Program-made: the position numbers and the translations under genes
Part shown: one piece after another, positions 18,800 to 27,006 of the stretch
Layout: each line of letters starts with the position of its first letter
How positions within the stretch are numbered: position 1 is the first letter of the stretch
Notes under the pieces: model-generated
Databases searched by the model: none
The model's input: only the letters and a program-made list of their open reading frames with translations
What the model was told of the DNA's origin: nothing
Source of the DNA: Streptomyces parvus
Lineage (GTDB): Bacteria; Actinomycetota; Actinomycetes; Streptomycetales; Streptomycetaceae
Length of the DNA: 64,000 nucleotides
Assembly: GCF_032121415.1 (NCBI RefSeq)
Contig: NZ_CP135079.1
Location: 3,348,001 to 3,412,000 of the forward strand
Direction of reading: 5' to 3'

Positions 18800-18841
18800 A
18801 CCACCGGGAAGCCGTCCTGGCCATCGGTATGCCGTCCTGAA
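18782..18841 (+). repeat. Three degenerate ~20-bp tandem repeats over the kinase stop codon
   Basis: Three successive copies of an ACCGGRAAGCCGTCCTGRMC-like unit begin at 18782, 18803 and 18823. The first contains the kinase stop codon. Each copy carries GCCGTCCTG unchanged. They look like local slippage duplication of the gene end. Confidence 0.7.
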
Positions 18842-18987
18842 ACGCCGGTGTCCGAAGGTGATCGTTACGGTTCACGGATCTCGCCGGATCTTCGCCATGG
18901 ACCGGTACGTGGACCGGTAACAGGCCCCTGTCTTCCGGATACCGCGTCCGGGATGCCGGATGCAGGGGCCCGTGTGACGCTGATCTC

Positions 18988-19728
18988 ATGGCTCCAGGAC
19001 TTCCGGCCGCATGGCCGTCGAGGTGTGCGGTCTGTCTGCTGGCGGCGGCCGGAGCGGCGCTGGGGCCGTCGGCCGGCTCCGCCCACGGTTCATCGGCGCC
19101 CCACGGTCCGCCGTCCGTGACCGCCACGGCACCGGGGACGTCGGGCCGTACCGCCACCGCATCCGCCGCCCCGTCCTCTCCGCCGCCCGCCCCGTCGGGC
19201 TCCGCGTCGCCCTCGGCGCTGCCTTCCGCGCTGCCCCTGCCGTCCGGCGTCCCGGCTTCCGGAGCGCCGGGGACCGGTCCGGCCCCGTCCTCCCCGGTGG
19301 CGACCGGAAGCGGCGCGCAGCCCCCCGGCGGAGCCGGTTCCGGGCCCGGGGCCGACGCACCGGAACCCTCTTCCTCCTCTTCCGCTTCGCCCGACGTATC
19401 GGGGTCGACGGCGCCCCTGGCCGGGCGCGAGGCCGGGGCGGGAAAGGCGCGTCCCGGGCGTTCGCTGTCGCCGATGGAGCTGGCGCGGGCCGGGGACCCC
19501 GTCGAGGAGGAACCGCCAAAGGAGACCGACCAGGGGATCGCGGACCCCGTCGACCTGCCTGCTTCCACGCCACCGCCCGACGCGTTCAGCGATCCGGGAC
19601 AGCGTTCCGGGCAGGCGCTGGACGCCGCTGCCGTACGGCGGGTGCAGCAGGTCTCGCTCGGCACGGGCATCGCCCTGGTCGGGCTGGGACTCGGCTTCCT
19701 CGCGTTCCGTATGCGCCGCGCGAACTGA
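18988..19728 (+). CDS. Secreted Ala/Pro/Ser-rich surface protein with C-terminal membrane anchor
   Basis: A 246-aa protein of unknown function. It has an N-terminal signal-like segment (residues 10-32), a long Pro/Ser/Ala/Gly-rich region (33-150), an acidic patch (EEEPPKETDQ) and a C-terminal hydrophobic helix ending in FRMRRAN. The tail SLGTG-hydrophobic stretch-RMRR recalls a cell-wall sorting signal but is not the LAXTG form used by class E sortases, so a plain type I membrane anchor is equally likely. The ATG at 18988 has no clear ribosome site. It lies between the kinase and PadR genes. Confidence 0.65.
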   Translation: MAPGLPAAWPSRCAVCLLAAAGAALGPSAGSAHGSSAPHGPPSVTATAPGTSGRTATASAAPSSPPPAPSGSASPSALPSALPLPSGVPASGAPGTGPAPSSPVATGSGAQPPGGAGSGPGADAPEPSSSSSASPDVSGSTAPLAGREAGAGKARPGRSLSPMELARAGDPVEEEPPKETDQGIADPVDLPASTPPPDAFSDPGQRSGQALDAAAVRRVQQVSLGTGIALVGLGLGFLAFRMRRAN

Positions 19729-19762
19729 TCGTCGCGCCTTTCCGTTCCGGCTCCGACGGAAC

Positions 19763-19800
19763 TTGCCAGGACGAACATACTCGGTATACATACTCAGTAT
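19763..19800 (+). promoter_or_regulatory. padR promoter with twin operator; probable leaderless start
   Basis: Two 11-bp dyads, ATACTCGGTAT (19777-19787) and ATACTCAGTAT (19790-19800), lie 13 bp apart, the second running into the ATG at 19799. A -35-like TTGCCA (19763-19768) and -10-like TATACA (19785-19790) fit initiation at or next to the ATG. No Shine-Dalgarno is present. The arrangement suggests a leaderless, self-repressed transcript. Confidence 0.7.
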
Positions 19801-20422
19801 GTCCATTCGCCACGGCCTGCTGGCCCTGCTGGAGCGGGGCCCTCGTTACGGGTCCCAGCTCCGCACCGAGTTCGAGTCGCGCACCGGCTCCACCTGGCCC
19901 CTGAACGTCGGCCAGGTCTACACGACGCTCAGCCGCCTGGAGCGGGACGGGCTGATCGTCCAGGAGGGCTCGGACGACGCCGGGCACGACCTCTACGCGA
20001 TCACCGACGAGGGCCGCACCGAGCTGCGCAGTTGGTTCGAGACCCCCGTGGACCGCACCAGTCCGCCCCGCGACGAACTGGCCATCAAGCTCGCCATGGC
20101 CGTGGGAGCCCCGGGCGTCGACATCCGGGACGTCATCCAGTCCCAGCGCCACCACACGCTCAAGGCGATGCAGGACTACACCCGGCTCAAGGCCCAGGCC
20201 CTGGCCGACGTCCCCGCCAACCGGGACGAGGTCGCCTGGCTCCTCGTCGTGGAGCAGCTGATCTTCCAGGCGGAGGCCGAGGCCCGCTGGCTCGACCACT
20301 GCGAGTCCCGGCTCGTCCGCCTCGCCACGGCCGCCGCCACGGAGCCCTCGACCGAGCCCGGCCGGGCGGCCACCCGCGGTCCGGCCCGTGCGCTGGCCGA
20401 CCGCACCCGCTCCCAGCGCTGA
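19799..20422 (+). CDS. PadR-family transcriptional regulator
   Basis: A 207-aa repressor: PadR winged HTH at residues 1-85 (IRHGLLALLERGPRYGSQLRTEFE...VGQVYTTLSRLERDGLI) and a helical Vir-like C-terminal dimer domain with many Glu/Arg. Regulators of this group bind lipophilic compounds and repress ABC exporters, and an ABC exporter operon follows 92 bp downstream on the same strand. The ATG at 19799 begins the conserved domain directly; an upstream frame extension to 19763 covers the promoter and is not used. Confidence 0.9.
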   Translation: MSIRHGLLALLERGPRYGSQLRTEFESRTGSTWPLNVGQVYTTLSRLERDGLIVQEGSDDAGHDLYAITDEGRTELRSWFETPVDRTSPPRDELAIKLAMAVGAPGVDIRDVIQSQRHHTLKAMQDYTRLKAQALADVPANRDEVAWLLVVEQLIFQAEAEARWLDHCESRLVRLATAAATEPSTEPGRAATRGPARALADRTRSQR

Positions 20423-20514
20423 CACCGCGCCTCCCGGCCCCGGCACCGCCACTCCTGCCCGCCCCAGACCATTCCTGGTTTGTCACCAGTTGTCCCTAGG
20501 GGGAACCACCCGCC

Positions 20515-21294
20515 ATGCCGTCCGCCACCCAGCCGCCCCCGTCGTCCTCCGGGACGCCCGGCGGCAGCCCCGTACTCGAACTGCGGGCGCTGACCCGTAC
20601 CCATGGCTCCGGCGTCGCGGAGGTGCACGCCCTGCGCGGGATCGACCTCTCGGTCCACCCCGGTGAACTGGTCGCCGTGATGGGCCCCTCCGGCTCCGGC
20701 AAGTCCACCCTGCTGACCCTGGCCGGCGGGCTCGACACCGCCACGAGCGGCCAGGTCGTCATCGAGGGCCAGGACATCGCCGCTCTCGGTCCCAAGGGCA
20801 TGGCCGCCCTGCGCCGCCGCAGCGTCGGCTACGTCTTCCAGGACTACAACCTCATCCCCGCCCTGACCGCCGCCGAGAACATCGCACTGCCCCGCGAACT
20901 CGACGGCGTCTCCGTGCGCAAGGCACGCAAGGAGGCCCTCGCCGCGCTGGCCGAGATGAAGCTTGCGGAGATCGCCGACCGCTTCCCCGACGAGATGTCC
21001 GGGGGCCAGCAGCAGCGCGTCGCCATCGCCCGCGCCCTGGTCGGCGACCGGCGCCTCGTGCTCGCCGACGAGCCGACCGGAGCGCTCGACTCCGAGACCG
21101 GCGAGGCCGTCCTCGCCCTGCTGCGCACCCGCTGCGACCAGGGCGCGGCCGGCGTCATGGTGACCCATGAGCCCCGGTACGCGGCCTGGGCCGACCGGGT
21201 CGTGTTCCTCCGGGACGGCTCGATCGTCGACCAGACGGTGACCACGGGAGCCGACTCCCTGCTCGCCGCCGGAACCACCGGGGCCACCGCGTGA
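20515..21294 (+). CDS. ABC transporter ATP-binding protein (MacB/LolD type)
   Basis: A 259-aa nucleotide-binding subunit. Walker A GPSGSGKST (about 60-68), signature SGGQQQR, Walker B LVLADEPTGALDSETG and H-loop VTHEPRYA are intact. The EPTGALD form and the FtsX partner place it in the MacB/LolD/FtsE class, which drives conformational export or mechanotransmission. It is coupled to the permease by a GTGA overlap, and probably controlled by the PadR repressor upstream. Confidence 0.93.
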   Translation: MPSATQPPPSSSGTPGGSPVLELRALTRTHGSGVAEVHALRGIDLSVHPGELVAVMGPSGSGKSTLLTLAGGLDTATSGQVVIEGQDIAALGPKGMAALRRRSVGYVFQDYNLIPALTAAENIALPRELDGVSVRKARKEALAALAEMKLAEIADRFPDEMSGGQQQRVAIARALVGDRRLVLADEPTGALDSETGEAVLALLRTRCDQGAAGVMVTHEPRYAAWADRVVFLRDGSIVDQTVTTGADSLLAAGTTGATA

Positions 21295-24146
21295 ACCCTC
21301 TCCCCGGCTGGCGCGCGGCCTTCCGCATAGCCCGGCGCGACGCGGCTCGGGCCAAGGGGCGCAGCGCCCTGGTCGTCGCGATGATCGCCCTGCCGGTCCT
21401 CGGCGTGACCGCCGCCGACCTCACCTACCGCAGCGCCCTGCCCACCAAGGCCGAGGAGCTGACGGCGGAACTGGGTTCGGCCGACGCCCGGTTCGCGGCC
21501 ACGAGCATGGGCCCGGTGAAACTCCACCAGATGCCCGACGGCATCAACTGGAGCGCCCCCGAGGGCGCCCCCGACCCGACCCCCGAGGAGCAGGCGAAGC
21601 CGGTCGACGTGCCGACCGCCTTCCCGGAGGGTTCGCGGTATCTGACCGAGCGGAGTCTGCCCGCGGCGGTGACCACCCGGCACGGCATCGCCGACACCGC
21701 CATCACCGAACTGCGCATCTCCGACCCGATGATGCGCGGCCGGATCGAGCTGACCGACGGCTCCTACCCGCGCAAGAAGTCCGAGATCGCCGCGACCTCG
21801 GACTTCGTCAAGTCGGCCGGGCTCTCCATCGGCGACCGCGTCACCGTACGCGGCCCCGAGCAGACCTACACCCTCACCGGCACGGTCGAACTCCCCGCCG
21901 ATCTGCGGGCTGACGCCCTCTACGCGCTCCCCGGCTCGGTCATCGCCCCGTGGCAGAAGTCCGCCGACCGCGACAAGACGATCCTGCCGCCCCAGCCGAG
22001 CGACCCGAAGTGGCTGGTGAAGGGCCCGGCCGGGGCGGGCGTGACCTGGCAGGACATCCTCGCGGCCAACAAGAGGGGCGTGGTGGTCGTCTCCCGCCAG
22101 GTCGCCCTGGACCCGCCGCCGGACTCCGAGGTTCCGATGGCCTCGATGAGCAGCGGGTACTCCACCGAGACGGAGACCACCGCCGCGGTTCTCACAGTGG
22201 CCGCCATGGCCGTCCTGGAGATCGTGCTGCTGGCCGGTCCGGCGTTCGCCGTGGGCGCGCGGCGTTCGCGCCGCCAGTTGGGCCTGGTCGGCTCGTGCGG
22301 CGGCAGCCGGGGCCAGGTCCGGGCCGTGGTGCTCGCGGGCGGCGCGGTGCTCGGCGGGGTCGGCGCGCTGGCCGGGGTCGGCGCCGGGTTCGGCCTGACC
22401 GCCCTGTTCCGCCCGATGATCGAGGACTACACGGGCAACCGCTTCGGCGAACTGACCGTACGGCCCTGGGAGATTCTCGCCATCGCCGTGCTCGGCCTGG
22501 TCACCGGTGTCCTCGCCGCGCTCGCCCCGGCGATCGTCGCGGGCCGCCAGTCGGTCCTGGAGTCGCTCACCGGCCGGCGCGGCACCCGGCGCAGCTCCCG
22601 CGTGCTGCCCGTGATCGGCGTCATCGCGCTCACCGCGGGTACCGGCGTCGCGGTCTACGGCGGGGTGGCCGGCGACACCGCCTTCGTCGCCGGCGGTTCC
22701 GTCCTGGCCGAACTGGGGGTGCTCGGCTGCATCCCGGTGATCGTCGGCTTCCTGGGCCGGCTCGGCAGGCGGCTCCCGCTCACGCCCCGGATCGCCCTGC
22801 GGGACGCGGCCCGCAACCGCGGCCGCACCGCCCCCGCGGTCGCCGCCGTGATGGCGGCCGTCGCGGGCAGCGTCGCCATCGCCACGTACACCAGCAGCCA
22901 CGCTGTCGAGCAGGAGTACGACTTCGTGCCCAACATGACGCCGGGCACCGTCGCGCTGGCAGCCTCCGACATCGGGGCGGACGCCGAACTCCCCCGCTCC
23001 CGGGCGGCCGTCGAGCAGAACTACCCGGTCAGCGGCAGGCCCGCCGACTTCGGGCGGGTCTGGGCCGGCAGCGACTGCTCGGTCTACTACGAGGAGGAGA
23101 ACGGCTGCGGCACCCTCGAACTCGTCAAGCCCACCGGCAAGGGCCACGCCTGCGCGCTCAAGGGCAAGGGCGCCAGGGAACTCGCCCTGCGGCTCTCCGC
23201 CGACGAGCACAAGCGGATGATGAACTCCCCGGCCTGCATGGACGAGAACTACACGATGGTCGCGTTCGGCACCGGTGACCACAAGATCGTCATCGGCGGA
23301 GCGGACGTCCTCGACACGTATGTGAAGCTCGACGACCCGGCGGCGGCGAAGGCCCTGGCCGAGGGCTTCCCCGTGCTGCTGAACCCGGCGTACGCGGAGA
23401 GGGGCGAGGTCACCCTCAAGGCCGCCCACATCTACAACGACCGGGACAAGAAGAACCGGGCCCGGCACCCCGGCAAGGCCCGCACCACCACGGATCGGCT
23501 GAAGGTGTACGTCGCGCCGGACCGCTTCGCCGCGACGCCCGGCATCCGGATGATCATGCCGCAGAGGACCGCCGAGCGGCTCGGGCTGCACGTCGAGGAG
23601 TACGGCAGCTTCTACGCGCTCGGCCGCGATGCCACGGACGCCGAGGAGCAGGCGGCCCACGCGGCCCTCGACCGGGCCGGTAACCGTGCGTACCTGATGA
23701 GCTCCAACGAGATCTTCCGGACCCAGGACGACACGATCCTGCTGATCCTCGCCCTCTTCGCCGGTGTGGTGACCCTGGGCGCGGCGGCCATCACCACCGG
23801 GCTGTCCAAGGCCGACGCGGAGGCCGACCTCACCACGCTCAGTGCGGTGGGCGCGCCCCCGGGCGTACGGCGTTCGCTGTCCGGCTTCCAGTGCCTGGTC
23901 GTGGCCCTGACCGGGGTCCTGCTGGGAACGGCGGCGGGGCTCGTCCCCGCGGTCGCCCTGCGCCTGACCGATCTGCGCGCGGCGCTGGCGGAGATGCGCG
24001 AGGACCCGATGCAGTCGGCGTACACGCCGATCGTGATGCCGTGGGAGACCGTCGGGCTGCTGGCCCTGGTCGTCCCGGTGCTCGCCGGTCTGCTGGCCGC
24101 CGCTCTCACCAGCTCCCGGCTGACCCTGGCCCGGCGCGCGGGCTGA
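21291..24146 (+). CDS. ABC transporter permease with two FtsX domains
   Basis: A 951-aa permease. An N-terminal membrane anchor (around 15-40) is followed by an extracytoplasmic domain, a first FtsX group of three helices (about 285-430), further helices near 445-500, a second extracytoplasmic domain with several Cys residues (CSVYYEEENGCG..., PACMD) and a last FtsX group (about 815-945). The double-FtsX layout means one chain may serve as both permease halves. GTG start overlapping the ATPase stop. Cargo is unknown; antibiotic, peptide or lipid export is typical. A hairpin terminator follows. Confidence 0.92.
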   Translation: MNPLPGWRAAFRIARRDAARAKGRSALVVAMIALPVLGVTAADLTYRSALPTKAEELTAELGSADARFAATSMGPVKLHQMPDGINWSAPEGAPDPTPEEQAKPVDVPTAFPEGSRYLTERSLPAAVTTRHGIADTAITELRISDPMMRGRIELTDGSYPRKKSEIAATSDFVKSAGLSIGDRVTVRGPEQTYTLTGTVELPADLRADALYALPGSVIAPWQKSADRDKTILPPQPSDPKWLVKGPAGAGVTWQDILAANKRGVVVVSRQVALDPPPDSEVPMASMSSGYSTETETTAAVLTVAAMAVLEIVLLAGPAFAVGARRSRRQLGLVGSCGGSRGQVRAVVLAGGAVLGGVGALAGVGAGFGLTALFRPMIEDYTGNRFGELTVRPWEILAIAVLGLVTGVLAALAPAIVAGRQSVLESLTGRRGTRRSSRVLPVIGVIALTAGTGVAVYGGVAGDTAFVAGGSVLAELGVLGCIPVIVGFLGRLGRRLPLTPRIALRDAARNRGRTAPAVAAVMAAVAGSVAIATYTSSHAVEQEYDFVPNMTPGTVALAASDIGADAELPRSRAAVEQNYPVSGRPADFGRVWAGSDCSVYYEEENGCGTLELVKPTGKGHACALKGKGARELALRLSADEHKRMMNSPACMDENYTMVAFGTGDHKIVIGGADVLDTYVKLDDPAAAKALAEGFPVLLNPAYAERGEVTLKAAHIYNDRDKKNRARHPGKARTTTDRLKVYVAPDRFAATPGIRMIMPQRTAERLGLHVEEYGSFYALGRDATDAEEQAAHAALDRAGNRAYLMSSNEIFRTQDDTILLILALFAGVVTLGAAAITTGLSKADAEADLTTLSAVGAPPGVRRSLSGFQCLVVALTGVLLGTAAGLVPAVALRLTDLRAALAEMREDPMQSAYTPIVMPWETVGLLALVVPVLAGLLAAALTSSRLTLARRAG

Positions 24147-24177
24147 ACGGCGTGTCCGGGCCTCCCGGAAGGGTTCC

Positions 24178-24219
24178 GGTGCCCCCGAAGACGGTGGATC
24201 TTCCGTTTTCGGGGGCACC
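24178..24219 (+). terminator. Hairpin terminator after ABC operon
   Basis: A 12-bp outer stem GGTGCCCCCGAA (24178-24189) pairs with 24208-24219, and a shorter inner ACGG/CCGT stem lies within. It ends the ABC exporter operon 32 bp after its stop. Confidence 0.8.
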
Positions 24220-24256
24220 AACGTGGTGTACGGCACGTGTGCGAGACAATGGCGGC

Positions 24257-24805
24257 ATGGAAATGCCGAGGAATGACCGGTCGCAGGAGCACCCGCAGGT
24301 CCTTGTCGTGGGCCAGGACGGAATGGCTATCGGCGGCGGTGCCAGTGACGACGAGTCGCGCGAGGTCCCGGTGACGGAAATGGTGGAACAGCCCGCGAAG
24401 GTCATGCGCATCGGCAGCATGATCAAGCAACTTCTGGAGGAGGTCAGGGCGGCTCCTCTCGACGAGGCGAGCCGGGTCAGGCTCAAGGAGATCCACGCCA
24501 GCTCCGTGAAGGAGCTGGAGGACGGCCTGGCGCCCGAGCTGGTCGAGGAGCTGGAGCGGCTCTCCCTGCCGTTCACCGAGGAGTCGGTGCCCTCCGAGGC
24601 CGAGCTGCGGATCGCCCAGGCCCAGCTCGTGGGCTGGTTGGAGGGGCTCTTCCACGGAATCCAGACGGCGCTGTTCGCCCAGCAGATGGCGGCTCGCGCC
24701 CAGCTGGAGCAGATGCGCCGCGCCCTGCCGCCCGGTATGGCCCACGAGGACGAGGAAGGCGGTGCGGACCCGCACGGCCCGATCCGTTCGGGCCCCTACC
24801 TGTAA
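24257..24805 (+). CDS. bpa: Bacterial proteasome activator (Bpa/PafE, DUF2587)
   Basis: A 182-aa protein like mycobacterial Rv3780 (Bpa/PafE). The family forms an ATP-independent ring that docks on the 20S proteasome by its C-terminal GQYL-like tail and feeds unfolded proteins; here the tail is SGPYL. The four-helix core covers about 60-165 (MIKQLLEEVRAAPLDEASRVRLKEIHASSVKELEDGL... and the AQLVGWLEGLFHGIQTALFAQQMAARAQLEQMRRALPPG stretch). Proteasome genes are not in the window. ATG at 24257 chosen; an ATG two codons later is possible. Confidence 0.92.
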   Translation: MEMPRNDRSQEHPQVLVVGQDGMAIGGGASDDESREVPVTEMVEQPAKVMRIGSMIKQLLEEVRAAPLDEASRVRLKEIHASSVKELEDGLAPELVEELERLSLPFTEESVPSEAELRIAQAQLVGWLEGLFHGIQTALFAQQMAARAQLEQMRRALPPGMAHEDEEGGADPHGPIRSGPYL

Positions 24806-24811
24806 TTCCGT

Positions 24812-24852
24812 GTCCGTTCCCGATCCGGGCCCGGCCCGGATCGGGAACGGAC
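24812..24852. terminator. Bidirectional terminator
   Basis: A perfect 19-bp inverted repeat (24812-24830 with 24834-24852, arm GTCCGTTCCCGATCCGGGC) around a 3-nt loop fills the gap between the convergent bpa and quinone reductase genes. Confidence 0.9.
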
Positions 24853-24856
24853 CTGA

Positions 24857-25846
24857 TCAGCCGGCCGCCGGCGTCACCAGCAGGACCTTGCCGATGTGCG
24901 CACTGGACTCCAGCACCCGGTGCGCCTCGGCGGCGTCCGCCATCGGCAGCGCCCGGTCCACCACGGGCTTGACCACCCCGCCGCCGATCAACGGCCACAC
25001 GTGCTCGCGTACGGCGGCGACGATGGCGGCCTTCTCCTGGAGCGGGCGGCCCCGCAGGGAGGTCGCGGTGACGGCGGCCCGCTTGGCCAGCAGGGCTCCG
25101 AGGTTCAGCTCACCCTTGGCACCGCCCTGGAGACCGATGATCGCGAGGCGGCCGTTGACGGCGAGCGCCTGGACGTTCCGGTCCAGGTACTTGGCGCCGA
25201 TCAGGTCCAGGATGACGTCGGCCCCCGCTCCGGCGGTGTTCTCCCGGATCTCCTCGACGAAGTCCTGCTCGCGGTAGTTGATGAGGATGTCCGCCCCCAG
25301 CTCCGCGCACCGGGCGAGCTTCTCGGGACTGCCCGCCGTGACCGCGACCCGGGCCCCGACGGCCTTCGCCAGCTGGGTCGCCATCGTGCCGATGCCGCTG
25401 GAGCCGCCGTGCACCAGGAAGGTCTCGCCGGGACGCAGATGGGACACCATGAAGACGTTGGACCACACCGTCGCGGTGACCTCGGGCAGCGCCGCGGCCT
25501 CCACCACGTCGACGCCCTCCGGCACTGGGAGGAGCTGGCCGGCCGGAACGGCGACCTTCTCCGCGTAACCGCCGCCCGCCAGCAGCGCGCACACGGCGTC
25601 GCCGACCGCCCAGCCGGTCACCCCGGGACCGAGCGCGACGACACGGCCCGCGCACTCCAGGCCGGGGTAGGGGGACGCGCCGGGCGGCGGGTCGTAGAAG
25701 CCCTGCCGCTGGAGCACATCGGCACGGTTCACAGCGCTGGCGACGACCTCGACGAGGACCTCGCCCTCGCCGGGTACGGGATCGGGCACCTCGGCCCAGA
25801 CGAGCGCCTCGGGGCCACCGGGTTCGGGAATCGTGATCGCATGCAT
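24857..25846 (-). CDS. NAD(P)H-quinone oxidoreductase (zinc-independent MDR family)
   Basis: A 329-aa oxidoreductase of the QOR/PIG3 branch of the medium-chain family. It has the GroES-like N-terminal half with NRADVLQRQGFYDPPPGAS and the Rossmann nucleotide site VHGGSSGIGTMATQLAK (about 142-158). Zinc ligands of alcohol dehydrogenases are absent. It reduces quinones or enals with NADPH. ATG at 25846; monocistronic. Confidence 0.92.
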   Translation of the reverse strand: MHAITIPEPGGPEALVWAEVPDPVPGEGEVLVEVVASAVNRADVLQRQGFYDPPPGASPYPGLECAGRVVALGPGVTGWAVGDAVCALLAGGGYAEKVAVPAGQLLPVPEGVDVVEAAALPEVTATVWSNVFMVSHLRPGETFLVHGGSSGIGTMATQLAKAVGARVAVTAGSPEKLARCAELGADILINYREQDFVEEIRENTAGAGADVILDLIGAKYLDRNVQALAVNGRLAIIGLQGGAKGELNLGALLAKRAAVTATSLRGRPLQEKAAIVAAVREHVWPLIGGGVVKPVVDRALPMADAAEAHRVLESSAHIGKVLLVTPAAG

Positions 25847-25895
25847 GGCCGCGAGGCTACTCCCGCCGCGCTCGCCGGGGCGGATGCCTCGTCGA

Positions 25896-26999
25896 TCAGG
25901 GTCGCTGGTGCGGAGGCATCGGGTTCTTCGGCACCGCGGTCGAACTGGGGCTCGCTCGCACGATGGTGATGACCCGGTCCGTCAACTGCAGGGGGCTGGC
26001 CGCCGGATCGTCGTAACCGAGCAGCCGGTGTCCGCGCAGCACACTGACGACCAGATCATCCGTCTCCCGTACGCTCTTGCCCACCTCGGCCTTTATGACC
26101 GGCCGTTCGACGAGATCGAGGCCGCTGCCCTGCTGGATCAGGTCCTCCATCACGGTGCCCGCGCTCGGGCTGAGGACGGAGAGGCCGAGCAGCCGTCCGG
26201 CGGCGCTGGCGCTGGTGATCACAGCGTCCGCGCCGGACTGCCGGAGCAGGGGCGCGTTCTCCTCCTCACGGACCGCCGCCACGATCTTCGCCCCGCGGTT
26301 CAACTGGCGCGCGGTCAGCGCGACCAGGACGGCGGTGTCGTCGCGCTGGGTCGCGATGATGATCTGACGCGCCTTCTGGAGCTCGGCACGGAGCAGCACA
26401 TCGCTGCGGGTGGCGTCACCGAGCACACCGGTGAAGCCCTCGGCGTTGGCGGCCTCGATCACCTTGGTGGCCGGGTCGACGATGACGATCTGGTCCTTCG
26501 ACAGACCGGTGGCACAGAGGGTCAGAATCGCCGAGCGGCCCTTCGTGCCGAAGCCGACGACGACGGTGTGGTCTCGCAAGTTGGCTCTCCAACGCTTCAG
26601 CCGGAAGTCCTCCCGGGTCCGCTCCGTGAGGACCTCGAGAGTGGTACCGACCAGGATGATCAGGAACATCACGCGCAGCGGTGTCACGAGCACCACGTTG
26701 ATCAGCCGTGCTCCGTCGCTGTACGGCGTGATGTCGCCGTACCCGGTGGTGGAGAGGGTGACCGTCGCGTAGTAGATCGCGTCCAGCAGGTCGACCTTGC
26801 CGTCGGCGTTGTCGTTGTAACCGCTGCGGTCGAGCCAGACGATCAGCACGGTCGCGGCCAGCACGAGCAGCGCCATCAGCAGGCGCTTGGCGACCTGGCG
26901 GGCGGGCCCGAGGGCCACCCGGCGGGGGAGCATCACCCGGGTCGGCACGACCAGTTCGTCGGCTCGCCTGGCCATCGCATCGTGGCCGGGAAGTTTCAC
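25896..26999 (-). CDS. Two-TM potassium channel with RCK (TrkA-N/TrkA-C) domain
   Basis: A 367-aa Kch/MthK-type channel subunit. TM1 (RLLMALLVLAATVLIVWL), pore helix and selectivity filter TTGYGD, TM2 (VLVTPLRVMFLIILVGTTLEVL), then an RCK Rossmann domain (HTVVVGFGTKGRSAI, with VDPA at the end of the second strand) and a TrkA-C domain. A GTG at 26999 was chosen because it overlaps the moeA stop as GTGA and has GGAAGG 9 nt before it; the ATG at 26975 is the alternative. The start lies inside a parS site. It probably conducts K+ under ligand control. Confidence 0.88.
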   Translation of the reverse strand: MKLPGHDAMARRADELVVPTRVMLPRRVALGPARQVAKRLLMALLVLAATVLIVWLDRSGYNDNADGKVDLLDAIYYATVTLSTTGYGDITPYSDGARLINVVLVTPLRVMFLIILVGTTLEVLTERTREDFRLKRWRANLRDHTVVVGFGTKGRSAILTLCATGLSKDQIVIVDPATKVIEAANAEGFTGVLGDATRSDVLLRAELQKARQIIIATQRDDTAVLVALTARQLNRGAKIVAAVREEENAPLLRQSGADAVITSASAAGRLLGLSVLSPSAGTVMEDLIQQGSGLDLVERPVIKAEVGKSVRETDDLVVSVLRGHRLLGYDDPAASPLQLTDRVITIVRASPSSTAVPKNPMPPHQRP

Positions 27000-27006
27000 G
27001 TGAAAC
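26993..27006. other. parS: parS site (ParB binding), copy 2
   Basis: A perfect GTTTCACGTGAAAC lying across the moeA stop codon and the probable GTG start of the K+ channel gene. It is a rare case of a centromere site that also codes for the last residues of one protein and the first of another. Confidence 0.95.

Noticed and set aside
20844..24236. 1130-codon open frame on the minus strand opposite the ABC exporter
   Set aside because: It is a GC-driven shadow of the ABC genes: Arg/Gly/Asp/His-rich, no domain, and the sense genes have clear motifs.
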